DNA of 64,000 nucleotides from M3007 sp043764095 (GTDB lineage: Bacteria > Bacteroidota > Bacteroidia > Chitinophagales > Saprospiraceae): assembly GCA_043764095.1 (NCBI GenBank), contig JAYUKX010000103.1, positions 1 through 64,000 on the forward strand, in the 5' to 3' direction. The position numbers were made by a program, and so were the translations under genes. Positions 44,110 to 51,762 of this stretch are shown in pieces (the first letter of the stretch is position 1; the number at the start of each line of letters is the position of its first letter). The notes below the pieces were generated by a model, which was not told the origin of the DNA, searched no databases, and was given only the letters and a program-made list of their open reading frames with translations.

Positions 44110-44855
44110 GCAACTTCAAACCGATACAAATAGGGCGATTTATGCCCTTTTCCCGTTTGTTTTTTATCCAAACGCTTTAGGATATTCATTTCTAGCATTT
44201 TGCGCTGAAAATTAGCCCGTAGGAACTTTTCACCTAATATTGTTTCATACAAAAGTTGCAATTCATTCATGGTAAATGTTTCAGGCATCAGATTAAATCC
44301 TACTAATTGATAATCCAAGGCGTGACGGAGTTGTTCCAATGCTTTTTGGATAATTTCTCGGTGGTCGAAAGCCAGTTCCGGCAGTTCAGATATGTCAAAC
44401 CAAGCACTTTGCTCAAAAAATGCCGCCGAGATCGGGTTGACTTTGGAAAAATCCACGAGGGCATAGTACCCAATAGAAATAAAGCGGCATTTTAAAAAAG
44501 CCAATACTTCCGGTGTTACCTCCAGATCTTCAAAAAACGACTCCATATATTTAAAAGTCTGCCGACCGGCTTTGCCAAATACCTGAAATTGTTGCAAGTA
44601 AATGCCAGTCAGACTGGTATGCTCGCTCAAAATCCGCGTTGCTGCATGATCAATGTCTTCCCCCTGTTGGATAAATCCGCCGTGTAAAGCCCACATTTCC
44701 ATATTGTGAAACTTAGACAATAGCACCTTTAGTTCATCATTATGAAACCCAAAAATTACACAATCAATAGATAACTGAGGAACTAAGTGGGGGATTACAT
44801 CTGTAAAATCTTCCCAAACGCCGTTTTCAGCCAATTTTTTATTATTTTTTCCCAT
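44106..44855 (-). CDS. Nudix-domain transcriptional regulator (NrtR/AraR-like) with degenerate Nudix box
   Basis: A 249-residue protein with an N-terminal Nudix fold (about 25-160) and a C-terminal winged helix (about 170-249; FTMNELQLLYETILGEKFLR, then RKMLEMNILKRLDKK). The Nudix box from G60 to L82 keeps G60, E66, R74 and E78 but has Ile, His and Ser where the catalytic Glu75, Glu79 and Gly81 are expected, so it probably binds a ligand without hydrolysing it. Bacteroidota use such proteins as sugar regulators (AraR is an example). It is divergent from the ThuA gene with an 87-base gap that contains a 19-bp perfect palindrome, its likely operator. It would then control the ThuA protein gene and itself. 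The ligand could be a sugar or sugar phosphate. Confidence 0.9.
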   Translation of the reverse strand: MGKNNKKLAENGVWEDFTDVIPHLVPQLSIDCVIFGFHNDELKVLLSKFHNMEMWALHGGFIQQGEDIDHAATRILSEHTSLTGIYLQQFQVFGKAGRQTFKYMESFFEDLEVTPEVLAFLKCRFISIGYYALVDFSKVNPISAAFFEQSAWFDISELPELAFDHREIIQKALEQLRHALDYQLVGFNLMPETFTMNELQLLYETILGEKFLRANFQRKMLEMNILKRLDKKQTGKGHKSPYLYRFEVA

Positions 44856-44872
44856 ATTCTCAAAATAAAGTG

Positions 44873-44880
44873 CAAAAATA
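44873..44880 (-). promoter_or_regulatory. -7 box (TATTTTTG) for the Nudix regulator
   Basis: On the minus strand TATTTTTG lies 17 bases before the start at 44855. The palindrome at 44911-44929 would then lie just upstream of its -33 region. Confidence 0.45.
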
Positions 44881-44905
44881 CTATTAAGAATTAGAAAAAG
44901 AAAAT

Positions 44906-44913
44906 TACCTTTG
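44906..44913 (+). promoter_or_regulatory. -7 box (TACCTTTG) for the ThuA gene, overlapped by the operator
   Basis: TACCTTTG is a full match to TAnnTTTG, 29 bases before the ATG at 44943. Its last three bases are part of the 19-bp palindrome, so a bound repressor would block RNA polymerase. Confidence 0.6.
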
Positions 44914-44929
44914 TATCAATTTGATACAA
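44911..44929. promoter_or_regulatory. 19-bp perfect palindrome, likely operator of the Nudix regulator
   Basis: TTGTATCAATTTGATACAA is perfectly symmetrical about a central T. It sits in the short divergent gap, overlapping the ThuA promoter and the start of transcription. Position and symmetry fit a dimeric winged-helix repressor. No second exact copy was seen by eye in the window. Confidence 0.75.
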
Positions 44930-44942
44930 TGAATTTTCACTT

Positions 44943-47900
44943 ATGACAAAAAAAATATCCATACTGTTTGCCTGTGCATTCAGTTGCATTATTTCCGCTT
45001 CGCTTTACGCGCAAGCGATGCCCCGTGTGCTGGTGTTCAGCAAAACGGCACAATTCCGGCACACCTCCATCGAAACGGGCAAAATAGCCCTCCTGAAACT
45101 AGGTGCTGAGAAAGGGTTTTCGGTGGATACCACTGAAAATGCCGCTGCTTTTACAGAGGAAAACCTGAAGCGTTACCGTTGCGTGGTTTGGTTGTCCACT
45201 ACAGGAAATGTCCTCGATCCAGTGCAACAAAATGCCTTTGAACGCTATATTCAGGCAGGAGGAGGCTACATGGGGATTCATGCGGCTTCGGATACTGAAT
45301 ACGACTGGCCTTGGTACGGTAAACTAATGGGCGGCTGGTTCGATAACCACCCTTCTCAACCCAGCAATGTGCAGGAAGGTTCGTTCCATATTGTGGATAC
45401 AAAAAATCCGCTGACCGCCTTCCTTCCCGAGCCTTGGGTACGTAAAGATGAGTTTTATGCCTATAAAAAAGTAAATCCTGCTATCAAAACCTTAATTACG
45501 ATTGATGAAAAATCGTATTCTGGCGGCACGATGGGCGATTACCACCCAATGGCATGGCACCACGAGTTCGACGGAGGTCGAGCATTTTACTCCAATATGG
45601 GGCATACAGAAGCAACTTTTTCTGAACCGCTCGTTCTGCAACACTATTGGGCTGGATTACAATGGACTATGGCAGGCGCTGCGCTCGACTATACCAAAGC
45701 ACGCACCGCACTTTATCCAGAAGAAAATCGTTTTACAAAAGTGATTTTGGAAGAAAAACTGGACGAACCAATGGAATTAGCGCTATTACCCAGTAATAAA
45801 GTACTGTTTATTCAACGTAAAGGCGAGGTAAAAATATTCGACCCCGCTGACGGGAAAAGCCGCACCATTGCCACGATTCCGGTAAACACTAAATATCTGC
45901 CCGATTCCACTGGTAAACGTAATGATGCGGAAGATGGACTATTAGGCTTAACGATCGACCCTAATTTTACAAAAAACCATTGGATATACCTGTATTATTC
46001 TCCCGCCGGCGATGATGCTAAAAACATCTTGACCCGTTACGAAATGCGCGGTGATGAGCTCCTCTTGGATAGCAAAAAAGTACTCTTAGAAGTAGGTGTT
46101 CAGCGCGACCAATGCTGCCATACCGGCGGATCGCTTGATTGGGATGGCAAAGGCAACCTCTACCTATCTACCGGAGATAATACCAGTCCGAGGGCCGATG
46201 GTTATGCACCTATCGACGAACGCCCCGGACGCGCGCCTTGGGATGCACAGAAATCCTCGGCCAACACCAATGATTTACGGGGTAAAATTATCCGTATTCA
46301 CCCAGAAATGGATGGTTCTTATTCGATCCCAGAGGGCAATCTGTTCCCAAAAGGTACTGCCAAAACCCGACCTGAAATCTATACCATGGGGCACAGAAAT
46401 CCCTACCGTATTAGTGTGGACAAAAAAACAGGTTATGTATATTGGGGTGAAGTAGGCCCCGATGCCAATGACCCTGACGAAAAACGCGGCCCTCAGGGTT
46501 TTGATGAAGTTGGACAGGCACGGATGGCGGGTAATTTTGGCTGGCCGCTGGTGATTGCCGACAACAAACCTTATATGGACTATGATTATGCCACTAAGGT
46601 GACTGGTTCGCCCATTTCCGTAGAAAAGCCTATTAATAATTCGCCCAATAATAGTGGTTTACTCGAACTGCCGCCCGCACAAAAAGCATTTATATGGTAT
46701 CCATACGCGGAATCTAAAGAATTCCCATTGGTAGGAACCGGTGGCCGGAATGCAATGGCTGGCCCTGTTTTTTACCGTTCCGATTTCAAAGATGCTGCTC
46801 GCCCTTGGCCTGCTTATTTTGATAAAAAACTTTTGGTCTATGACTGGATGCGCGGCTGGATCATGGCAGTGGATATGAACGAAGCAGGTGACTATCAAAA
46901 CATGGAACCCATAATGCCCTCACAAAAATTTTCTAACCCAATGGATATGCAGTTTGCTACTAATGGTGACCTGTATATGTTGGAATATGGCACAGGGTGG
47001 TTCCAGGGCAACGACGATGCGCGCCTGATACGAGTAGAGTACAATGCTGGCAACCGCAAACCTGTTGCAATGGTAAATACCGACAAAAACGCGGGTATTG
47101 TTCCGCTTACTGTGCAGTTTTCATCCGAAGGTACTATGGACTATGACGGAGATCTGCTCTCGTACGAATGGAGTATTGCCCCTGAAAAAGGTGGTAAAAA
47201 ACAGGTATTCAAATCCGAAAAACACACGTTTACCTTTAAGAAAAAAGGGGTTTACAAGGCAACGCTTACCGTCTCCGACGGAAAAGGAGGCACTGCTACA
47301 GTAACAAGGGACATCGTAGTCGGCAACGAAATACCAGTACTGAATTTTAACCTCGGAAATAGCAACAAAACCTTCTTCCTTCCTGGGCAAAAGATCAATT
47401 ATGATGTGATCGTAACCGACCGTGAAGACGGCTCTTTGGCTACAGGTACTATTGCTCCCGACGAGGTAGCCCTCAATATTGACTACCTACCAGAAGGGTA
47501 CGACAAAATTGCTATTGCGCAAGGACACCAGTTCTCGAGCCAAAATGCGCGTTTTGCAACGGCTCAAAAAATTATGGAAAAAACGGATTGTAAGTCATGT
47601 CATAAAACCGCTGATATATCCGTAGGGCCAAGTTTCCGTGCAGTGGCCCTCAAATACAAGGATCAAACCGATGCTATTGAACTACTTTCCGGTCGTGTTA
47701 TCAATGGCAGCACAGGGGTATGGGGGCAAGTAGCGATGGCTGCGCACCCCAGCCTTTCTAAGGATGATGCTTCTGAATTAATTAAGTTTATCCTGAGCCA
47801 TTCTGACGAACAAGCACACCCTGCTCCATTGCCTCTAAAAGGAGAATACGCTATTAATTTGCCTGAAGATGATAAAGGCAAGGGTGTATATATATTGCGT

Positions 47901-48671
47901 GCGGCGTATAAAGATCGGGGTGCGATGGGTTTGCCTTCGTTAAGTGCCGAAAAAATATTTGTATTACGCAACCCAGCAATCGATCTGCACACACTTGATT
48001 TTTATAAAGACGTTCAGAAAATGTCATTTGGTGGTATGAAACTAACACTTCCTTCTGGCAATGGCTCCTATATCGGTCTTGAAAATATAGACCTGACGGG
48101 CATACACCATATCGAAGTCAACTGTGGCGCGCCTAAGCAATATAATTTCAGTGGTGGCACTATTGAATTACACTTGGATCAACCCGATGGGTTATTGATC
48201 GGTGACCCAATAAAAGTAGAAGTCACTACAACACAAGGTTTTACCCCTCCCCCACCATCTCAAATTATTTTGCCATCAGGGGGAACAAGGGGGTTGCACC
48301 ACCTTTATTTTGTGTTTAAAAACAAAGAAGTTGCTGCCAGTCAAGTACTGATGACGGTAATGGGCATTACTTTCCATGGAACAGAAACACCTATAAAAGC
48401 GGTTAACCCAGATACCAAAATAGATATCAATGATTATAAAGGCAAATATAAATTTACTGGCCTTCCCTTTGAAATAATGGATGTTGATATTGTTGATGGG
48501 CAGGTAGTAGTTGCATCATCTATGGGCAAAGGACCGCTGAAATCTGCTGGTGAACCCGATAAATACGCAGGAGATCAGGGTACATCATTTCAATTTATCC
48601 GTAAAAAAGGAAAGGTAACGGCCTTGAAATTGATGCCTCCGGGAATGAGTTTTGAGGGTATAAAACAGTAG
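44943..48671 (+). CDS. ThuA - PQQ-type sugar dehydrogenase - PKD - cytochrome c - CBM multidomain protein
   Basis: A 1242-residue exported protein. After a signal peptide (1-24) comes a ThuA (class I amidotransferase-like) domain at about 28-245 (RVLVFSKTAQFRHTSIETGK; GGGYMGIHAASDTEYDWPWY). A six-bladed sugar/sorbosone dehydrogenase-like propeller spans about 262-690 (GLLGLTIDPNFTKN; CCHTGGSLDWDGKGNLYLST; TMGHRNPYRISVDKKTG). A PKD domain follows at about 700-790. A mono-haem cytochrome c domain has C883-K-S-C886-H887 and a possible axial M932. A C-terminal sandwich, likely a family-6-type carbohydrate module, runs from about 1020 to 1150. ThuA is linked to sugar and disaccharide use. The protein should oxidise a sugar in the periplasm and hand electrons to its own haem. 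It is the probable target of the Nudix regulator. Confidence 0.92.
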   Translation: MTKKISILFACAFSCIISASLYAQAMPRVLVFSKTAQFRHTSIETGKIALLKLGAEKGFSVDTTENAAAFTEENLKRYRCVVWLSTTGNVLDPVQQNAFERYIQAGGGYMGIHAASDTEYDWPWYGKLMGGWFDNHPSQPSNVQEGSFHIVDTKNPLTAFLPEPWVRKDEFYAYKKVNPAIKTLITIDEKSYSGGTMGDYHPMAWHHEFDGGRAFYSNMGHTEATFSEPLVLQHYWAGLQWTMAGAALDYTKARTALYPEENRFTKVILEEKLDEPMELALLPSNKVLFIQRKGEVKIFDPADGKSRTIATIPVNTKYLPDSTGKRNDAEDGLLGLTIDPNFTKNHWIYLYYSPAGDDAKNILTRYEMRGDELLLDSKKVLLEVGVQRDQCCHTGGSLDWDGKGNLYLSTGDNTSPRADGYAPIDERPGRAPWDAQKSSANTNDLRGKIIRIHPEMDGSYSIPEGNLFPKGTAKTRPEIYTMGHRNPYRISVDKKTGYVYWGEVGPDANDPDEKRGPQGFDEVGQARMAGNFGWPLVIADNKPYMDYDYATKVTGSPISVEKPINNSPNNSGLLELPPAQKAFIWYPYAESKEFPLVGTGGRNAMAGPVFYRSDFKDAARPWPAYFDKKLLVYDWMRGWIMAVDMNEAGDYQNMEPIMPSQKFSNPMDMQFATNGDLYMLEYGTGWFQGNDDARLIRVEYNAGNRKPVAMVNTDKNAGIVPLTVQFSSEGTMDYDGDLLSYEWSIAPEKGGKKQVFKSEKHTFTFKKKGVYKATLTVSDGKGGTATVTRDIVVGNEIPVLNFNLGNSNKTFFLPGQKINYDVIVTDREDGSLATGTIAPDEVALNIDYLPEGYDKIAIAQGHQFSSQNARFATAQKIMEKTDCKSCHKTADISVGPSFRAVALKYKDQTDAIELLSGRVINGSTGVWGQVAMAAHPSLSKDDASELIKFILSHSDEQAHPAPLPLKGEYAINLPEDDKGKGVYILRAAYKDRGAMGLPSLSAEKIFVLRNPAIDLHTLDFYKDVQKMSFGGMKLTLPSGNGSYIGLENIDLTGIHHIEVNCGAPKQYNFSGGTIELHLDQPDGLLIGDPIKVEVTTTQGFTPPPPSQIILPSGGTRGLHHLYFVFKNKEVAASQVLMTVMGITFHGTETPIKAVNPDTKIDINDYKGKYKFTGLPFEIMDVDIVDGQVVVASSMGKGPLKSAGEPDKYAGDQGTSFQFIRKKGKVTALKLMPPGMSFEGIKQ

Positions 48672-48692
48672 AGACGTTGCACTGCAACGTCT
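48672..48692. terminator. Palindromic hairpin right after the ThuA gene
   Basis: AGACGTTGCA (48672-48681) and TGCAACGTCT (48683-48692) form a perfect 10-bp stem with a one-base centre, starting one base after the stop at 48671. The same core recurs at 48794-48820. Confidence 0.65.
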
Positions 48693-48693
48693 G

Positions 48694-48760
48694 TGTACGC
48701 GTCGTAAAAAAACGCAACGCGTCGCAAAAAACGCAACGCGTCGTAAAAAACGTAAACCAA
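48694..48760. repeat. Three near-copies of a 19-20 bp ACGCGTCG unit
   Basis: ACGCGTCGTAAAAA-type units with AACGCA ends occur three times in tandem between the two hairpins. They hold no gene and look like slippage products. Confidence 0.65.
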
Positions 48761-48793
48761 TTTAACGCCTGAACACATAACGGAACCGTAGCG

Positions 48794-48820
48794 TAGAGAC
48801 GTTGCAGTGCAACGTCTCTA
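48794..48820. repeat. 27-bp perfect palindrome overlapping the kup stop codon
   Basis: TAGAGACGTTGCA and its exact reverse complement flank a single G. The kup stop codon (minus strand, 48818-48820) is formed by the end of this palindrome. It shares its core with 48672-48692 and may act as a bidirectional terminator or be a mobile miniature repeat. Confidence 0.8.
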
Positions 48821-50779
48821 CACCCCAACCCGTGTCAATACCACTTCATCCATCCGGCGTAGCACCAAAGGTACTTTTTCGACCGTTACAGAATCGCTAT
48901 CCAGCCCAAACCAGTTAGCGGGAGTAGCCGTAAATTTCTTAATGAAAAGATAGAGCGACATCACCACCTGCTCATACACAGGCAGATCGTTCTCGTGCGA
49001 CAAGAACTCCTGCATGAGTACAAATCTGAAATCACCCGTTGGAATTTCATTTCTACTTACATGGTACCTCGGTTGGATATTCAGTTCGCCCGATTCCATC
49101 AATTCCTCTACTACTTTTCTCAAGAAAATATTCATACGTTGTTCAACGCGGAAGCCTAAGCGGAAGGTCACTTTATAGATATCATTGGAGGATATCGTAT
49201 TCACTTTATATTCCATCGTATAAGGCTGATCCGTTACTTCTATATGTAAGAACCAATAAATATCAGCACGTTTGGGTTGGGTTTGAAGGATAGAATACAA
49301 TACCTTTTCTTCAACTTTTTTGTCGGATTTTGCACTACTTAAAAACACCAAATTAGTAGCATATTTGGGTATTGATTCATCATTGCTAAGCATAATCAAT
49401 TGATCTACATAATCTTGTATCTTGATCTTTTGAACATAACGTTCCCTTATTCCTTTAGCCAAACGCCAAATAAACATCAAAGCAAAAATAACGGCTGCAA
49501 TAAGTACTGTTATAAAGCCTCCATCTTTAAATTTGAGCATATTGGCAGCAAAAAAACTACCTTCAAAAATCAAATATCCAATCAAGGATATCCAAATAAA
49601 TATTGGTCGAATGCGATGCATCACAAAATAATTTGACAGCAAAATGGTCGTCATAAGCATCGTAATTGTAACAGAAAGCCCGTATGCCGCTTCCATGCGC
49701 GAACTTTCCTTGAAATACAAAGTTACACCGATACACGCGATACACAACCCCCAATTTACCGCAGGTATATACAACTGCCCCTTAAATTGATTAGGAAAAA
49801 CAACAGTCATTTTGGGTAATAAATTTAACCGAATAGCCTCACTAACCAAGGTAAATGCGCCTGAAATCATTGCTTGACTCGCCACAATAGTTGCTATTGA
49901 AGCGATGATAATACCGAAGGGTAAAAACCATTGAGGCATGATTCCATAAAATGGGTTTGGATTGGATACCGGTAATACTTGTCCATCAAAATTCAGTGCC
50001 CAAGCCGCTTGCCCAAGATAATTAACCACTAAACAAAACTTAACAAAAATCCAACTGATACGAATGTTCTGTATTCCACAATGCCCTAAATCAGCATATA
50101 ATGCTTCTGCCCCTGTCGTGCAAAGGAATGCTGCGCCCATCAACAATAATGCGTTGGGATGTGACACTAATAATTGGATAGCATAATATGGATTGAGCGC
50201 CAATATAATAGAAGGATAATGTAGTACTTCTTTGATGCCCAAAATACAAAGCATTGTAAACCATAACAACATAATAGGGCCAAAAAAACGCCCTACCATA
50301 GCGGTACCAAACTGCTGAACAATAAATAAAGTAGAAATAATAGAAATGGTAATACCGACAATAGGAATATGAACACCATGCAACATGGGTAGTGTTTCCA
50401 AGCCTTCCAATGCCGAAGAAACCGAAAAAGGTGGTGTAATAGTGCTATCTGCGAGTACAGCACAGCCACCAATCATAGCAGGGTATAATAACCATTTCTG
50501 CCGCCGCCGTACCAAAGCATAGAGCGAAAAAATACCGCCCTCCCCGTTGTTGTCCGCACGAAGTACCATCAGGATATACTTGATTGTAGTTTGGATTGTT
50601 AAAACCCAAAAAACCAATGAAACACCCCCAAATATTGTATTTTTATTGATAACCGCTGTGCCAATTACAGCTTTCATTACATAAAGTGGCGACGTACCTA
50701 TATCCCCATAAATAATGCCGAGCGTAACAAGAAGACCTCCTAAAGAAAGCTTATGGTGGGTAGAACTGTGGGTATCCAT
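48818..50779 (-). CDS. kup: Kup-family potassium uptake transporter
   Basis: A 653-residue membrane protein that imports K+ with protons. The N terminus has the family signature GGLLVTLGIIYGDIGTSPLYVM, and about twelve membrane helices follow in the first 450 residues (for example LVVNYLGQAAWAL; TLVSEAIRLNLLPKM). A soluble C-terminal domain of about 200 residues ends in the conserved PLVLRRMDEVVLTRVGV. Length and motifs are normal for the family (E. coli Kup has 622). It is convergent with the ThuA gene, and its stop codon lies within a 27-bp palindrome. A -7 box TACATTTG (minus, 50859-50866) could drive it. It has no evident link to the sugar genes. Confidence 0.97.
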   Translation of the reverse strand: MDTHSSTHHKLSLGGLLVTLGIIYGDIGTSPLYVMKAVIGTAVINKNTIFGGVSLVFWVLTIQTTIKYILMVLRADNNGEGGIFSLYALVRRRQKWLLYPAMIGGCAVLADSTITPPFSVSSALEGLETLPMLHGVHIPIVGITISIISTLFIVQQFGTAMVGRFFGPIMLLWFTMLCILGIKEVLHYPSIILALNPYYAIQLLVSHPNALLLMGAAFLCTTGAEALYADLGHCGIQNIRISWIFVKFCLVVNYLGQAAWALNFDGQVLPVSNPNPFYGIMPQWFLPFGIIIASIATIVASQAMISGAFTLVSEAIRLNLLPKMTVVFPNQFKGQLYIPAVNWGLCIACIGVTLYFKESSRMEAAYGLSVTITMLMTTILLSNYFVMHRIRPIFIWISLIGYLIFEGSFFAANMLKFKDGGFITVLIAAVIFALMFIWRLAKGIRERYVQKIKIQDYVDQLIMLSNDESIPKYATNLVFLSSAKSDKKVEEKVLYSILQTQPKRADIYWFLHIEVTDQPYTMEYKVNTISSNDIYKVTFRLGFRVEQRMNIFLRKVVEELMESGELNIQPRYHVSRNEIPTGDFRFVLMQEFLSHENDLPVYEQVVMSLYLFIKKFTATPANWFGLDSDSVTVEKVPLVLRRMDEVVLTRVGV

Positions 50780-50858
50780 CAGATAATGTGTGATCTTAGA
50801 ATGATTGGAGAAGGATAATATTTAAAAACAAAAAAGCAATATTTCGTTTATAAGGCCG

Positions 50859-50866
50859 CAAATGTA
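50859..50866 (-). promoter_or_regulatory. Possible -7 box (TACATTTG) for kup
   Basis: TACATTTG on the minus strand lies 79 bases ahead of the kup start. No -33 element at the right spacing was found. The rest of 50780-51057 holds no gene. Confidence 0.4.
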
Positions 50867-51045
50867 CTATTGTTTACAATGCTAGGGTAAATGAAGTTTG
50901 TCTTTTTTCCAATAATAGAACAAAATAATTTTAAATGCTCAAATTTAACACCGATGCAAACATAATTCATCCGACAAAAACAACAATTCATCGAAAACAT
51001 TCGATACACCGGAAACGTTTTGAACATTAATTCGTTTCCCGTGTT

Positions 51046-51053
51046 TACCTTTG
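51046..51053 (+). promoter_or_regulatory. -7 box (TACCTTTG) for the TetR-RND operon
   Basis: TACCTTTG lies 4 bases before the TetR ATG, with TTTG at 51019-51022 about 23 bases upstream. The transcript is expected to be almost leaderless. Confidence 0.6.
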
Positions 51054-51057
51054 CATT

Positions 51058-51648
51058 ATGTTTACAGAACAGCAGCAGAAATGGCTTAAACAAACGCAGA
51101 CTTTGTTTTTAAAATACGGCATCAAAAGTATGACGATGGATGATGTTGCCCGAGAACTAGGTATTTCGAAAAAAACGTTGTACCAATTTGTCGAAAACAA
51201 AGACGATTTGGTACTGAAAATGCTAAAATTTCATATCGAAATTGAAAAAAAACAATGTGAAGAGCAGTTTAGCCAAACCAACAATGCCATCGAAGAAATC
51301 ATGATGGTGATTGAAATGAATGCCAAAGAATTACAGCAAATGAAATCAAATGTCGTCTATGACCTCCAACGCTACCACCGCGATGCTTGGACTATTGTGG
51401 CCGAATACCAACAAGGGTTTATGTACCGAGTAGTGCTCCGTAACCTAGAACGGGGTATTGCAGAGGGGCTTTACCGATCCGATATCAATGTGGATGTGAT
51501 GACCAAAATTCATATTGCTACGTCATTCGTACTCTTTGATGAAACACTTTTCCCTTCATCTGAATATTCAAAAGTCACCGTTTTTAAAGAATACCTCTTG
51601 CATTACCTGCACGGTGTAGTATCGGAAAAAGGTAAAACGATGATCTAA
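51058..51648 (+). CDS. TetR-family transcriptional regulator
   Basis: A 196-residue regulator with the TetR DNA-binding domain at the N terminus (LFLKYGIKSMTMDDVARELG, SKKTLYQFVENKDDLV) and an all-helical ligand-binding C-terminal domain. The HTH pattern ISKKTLYQFVENK is standard for the family. It is the first gene of a same-strand row with TolC, an adaptor and an RND pump (115 bases to the next start), so it most likely represses the pump genes and itself until a toxic compound binds. Its own promoter nearly touches the ATG. No palindromic operator was clearly seen. Confidence 0.93.
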   Translation: MFTEQQQKWLKQTQTLFLKYGIKSMTMDDVARELGISKKTLYQFVENKDDLVLKMLKFHIEIEKKQCEEQFSQTNNAIEEIMMVIEMNAKELQQMKSNVVYDLQRYHRDAWTIVAEYQQGFMYRVVLRNLERGIAEGLYRSDINVDVMTKIHIATSFVLFDETLFPSSEYSKVTVFKEYLLHYLHGVVSEKGKTMI

Positions 51649-51762
51649 GGAACAAGAAAATTAAAAGCGGACTTGGATTTTTAGTAAAATTTACATACAT
51701 TATCTATTTTGACAAATTGCTGTAAATTAAACCCAAAATCCAACGTCCAAAACTCAAATTAT

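Noticed and set aside
44106..44855. Active Nudix hydrolase
   Set aside because: The Nudix box lacks the key glutamates and a winged helix follows, so a regulator is the better reading.
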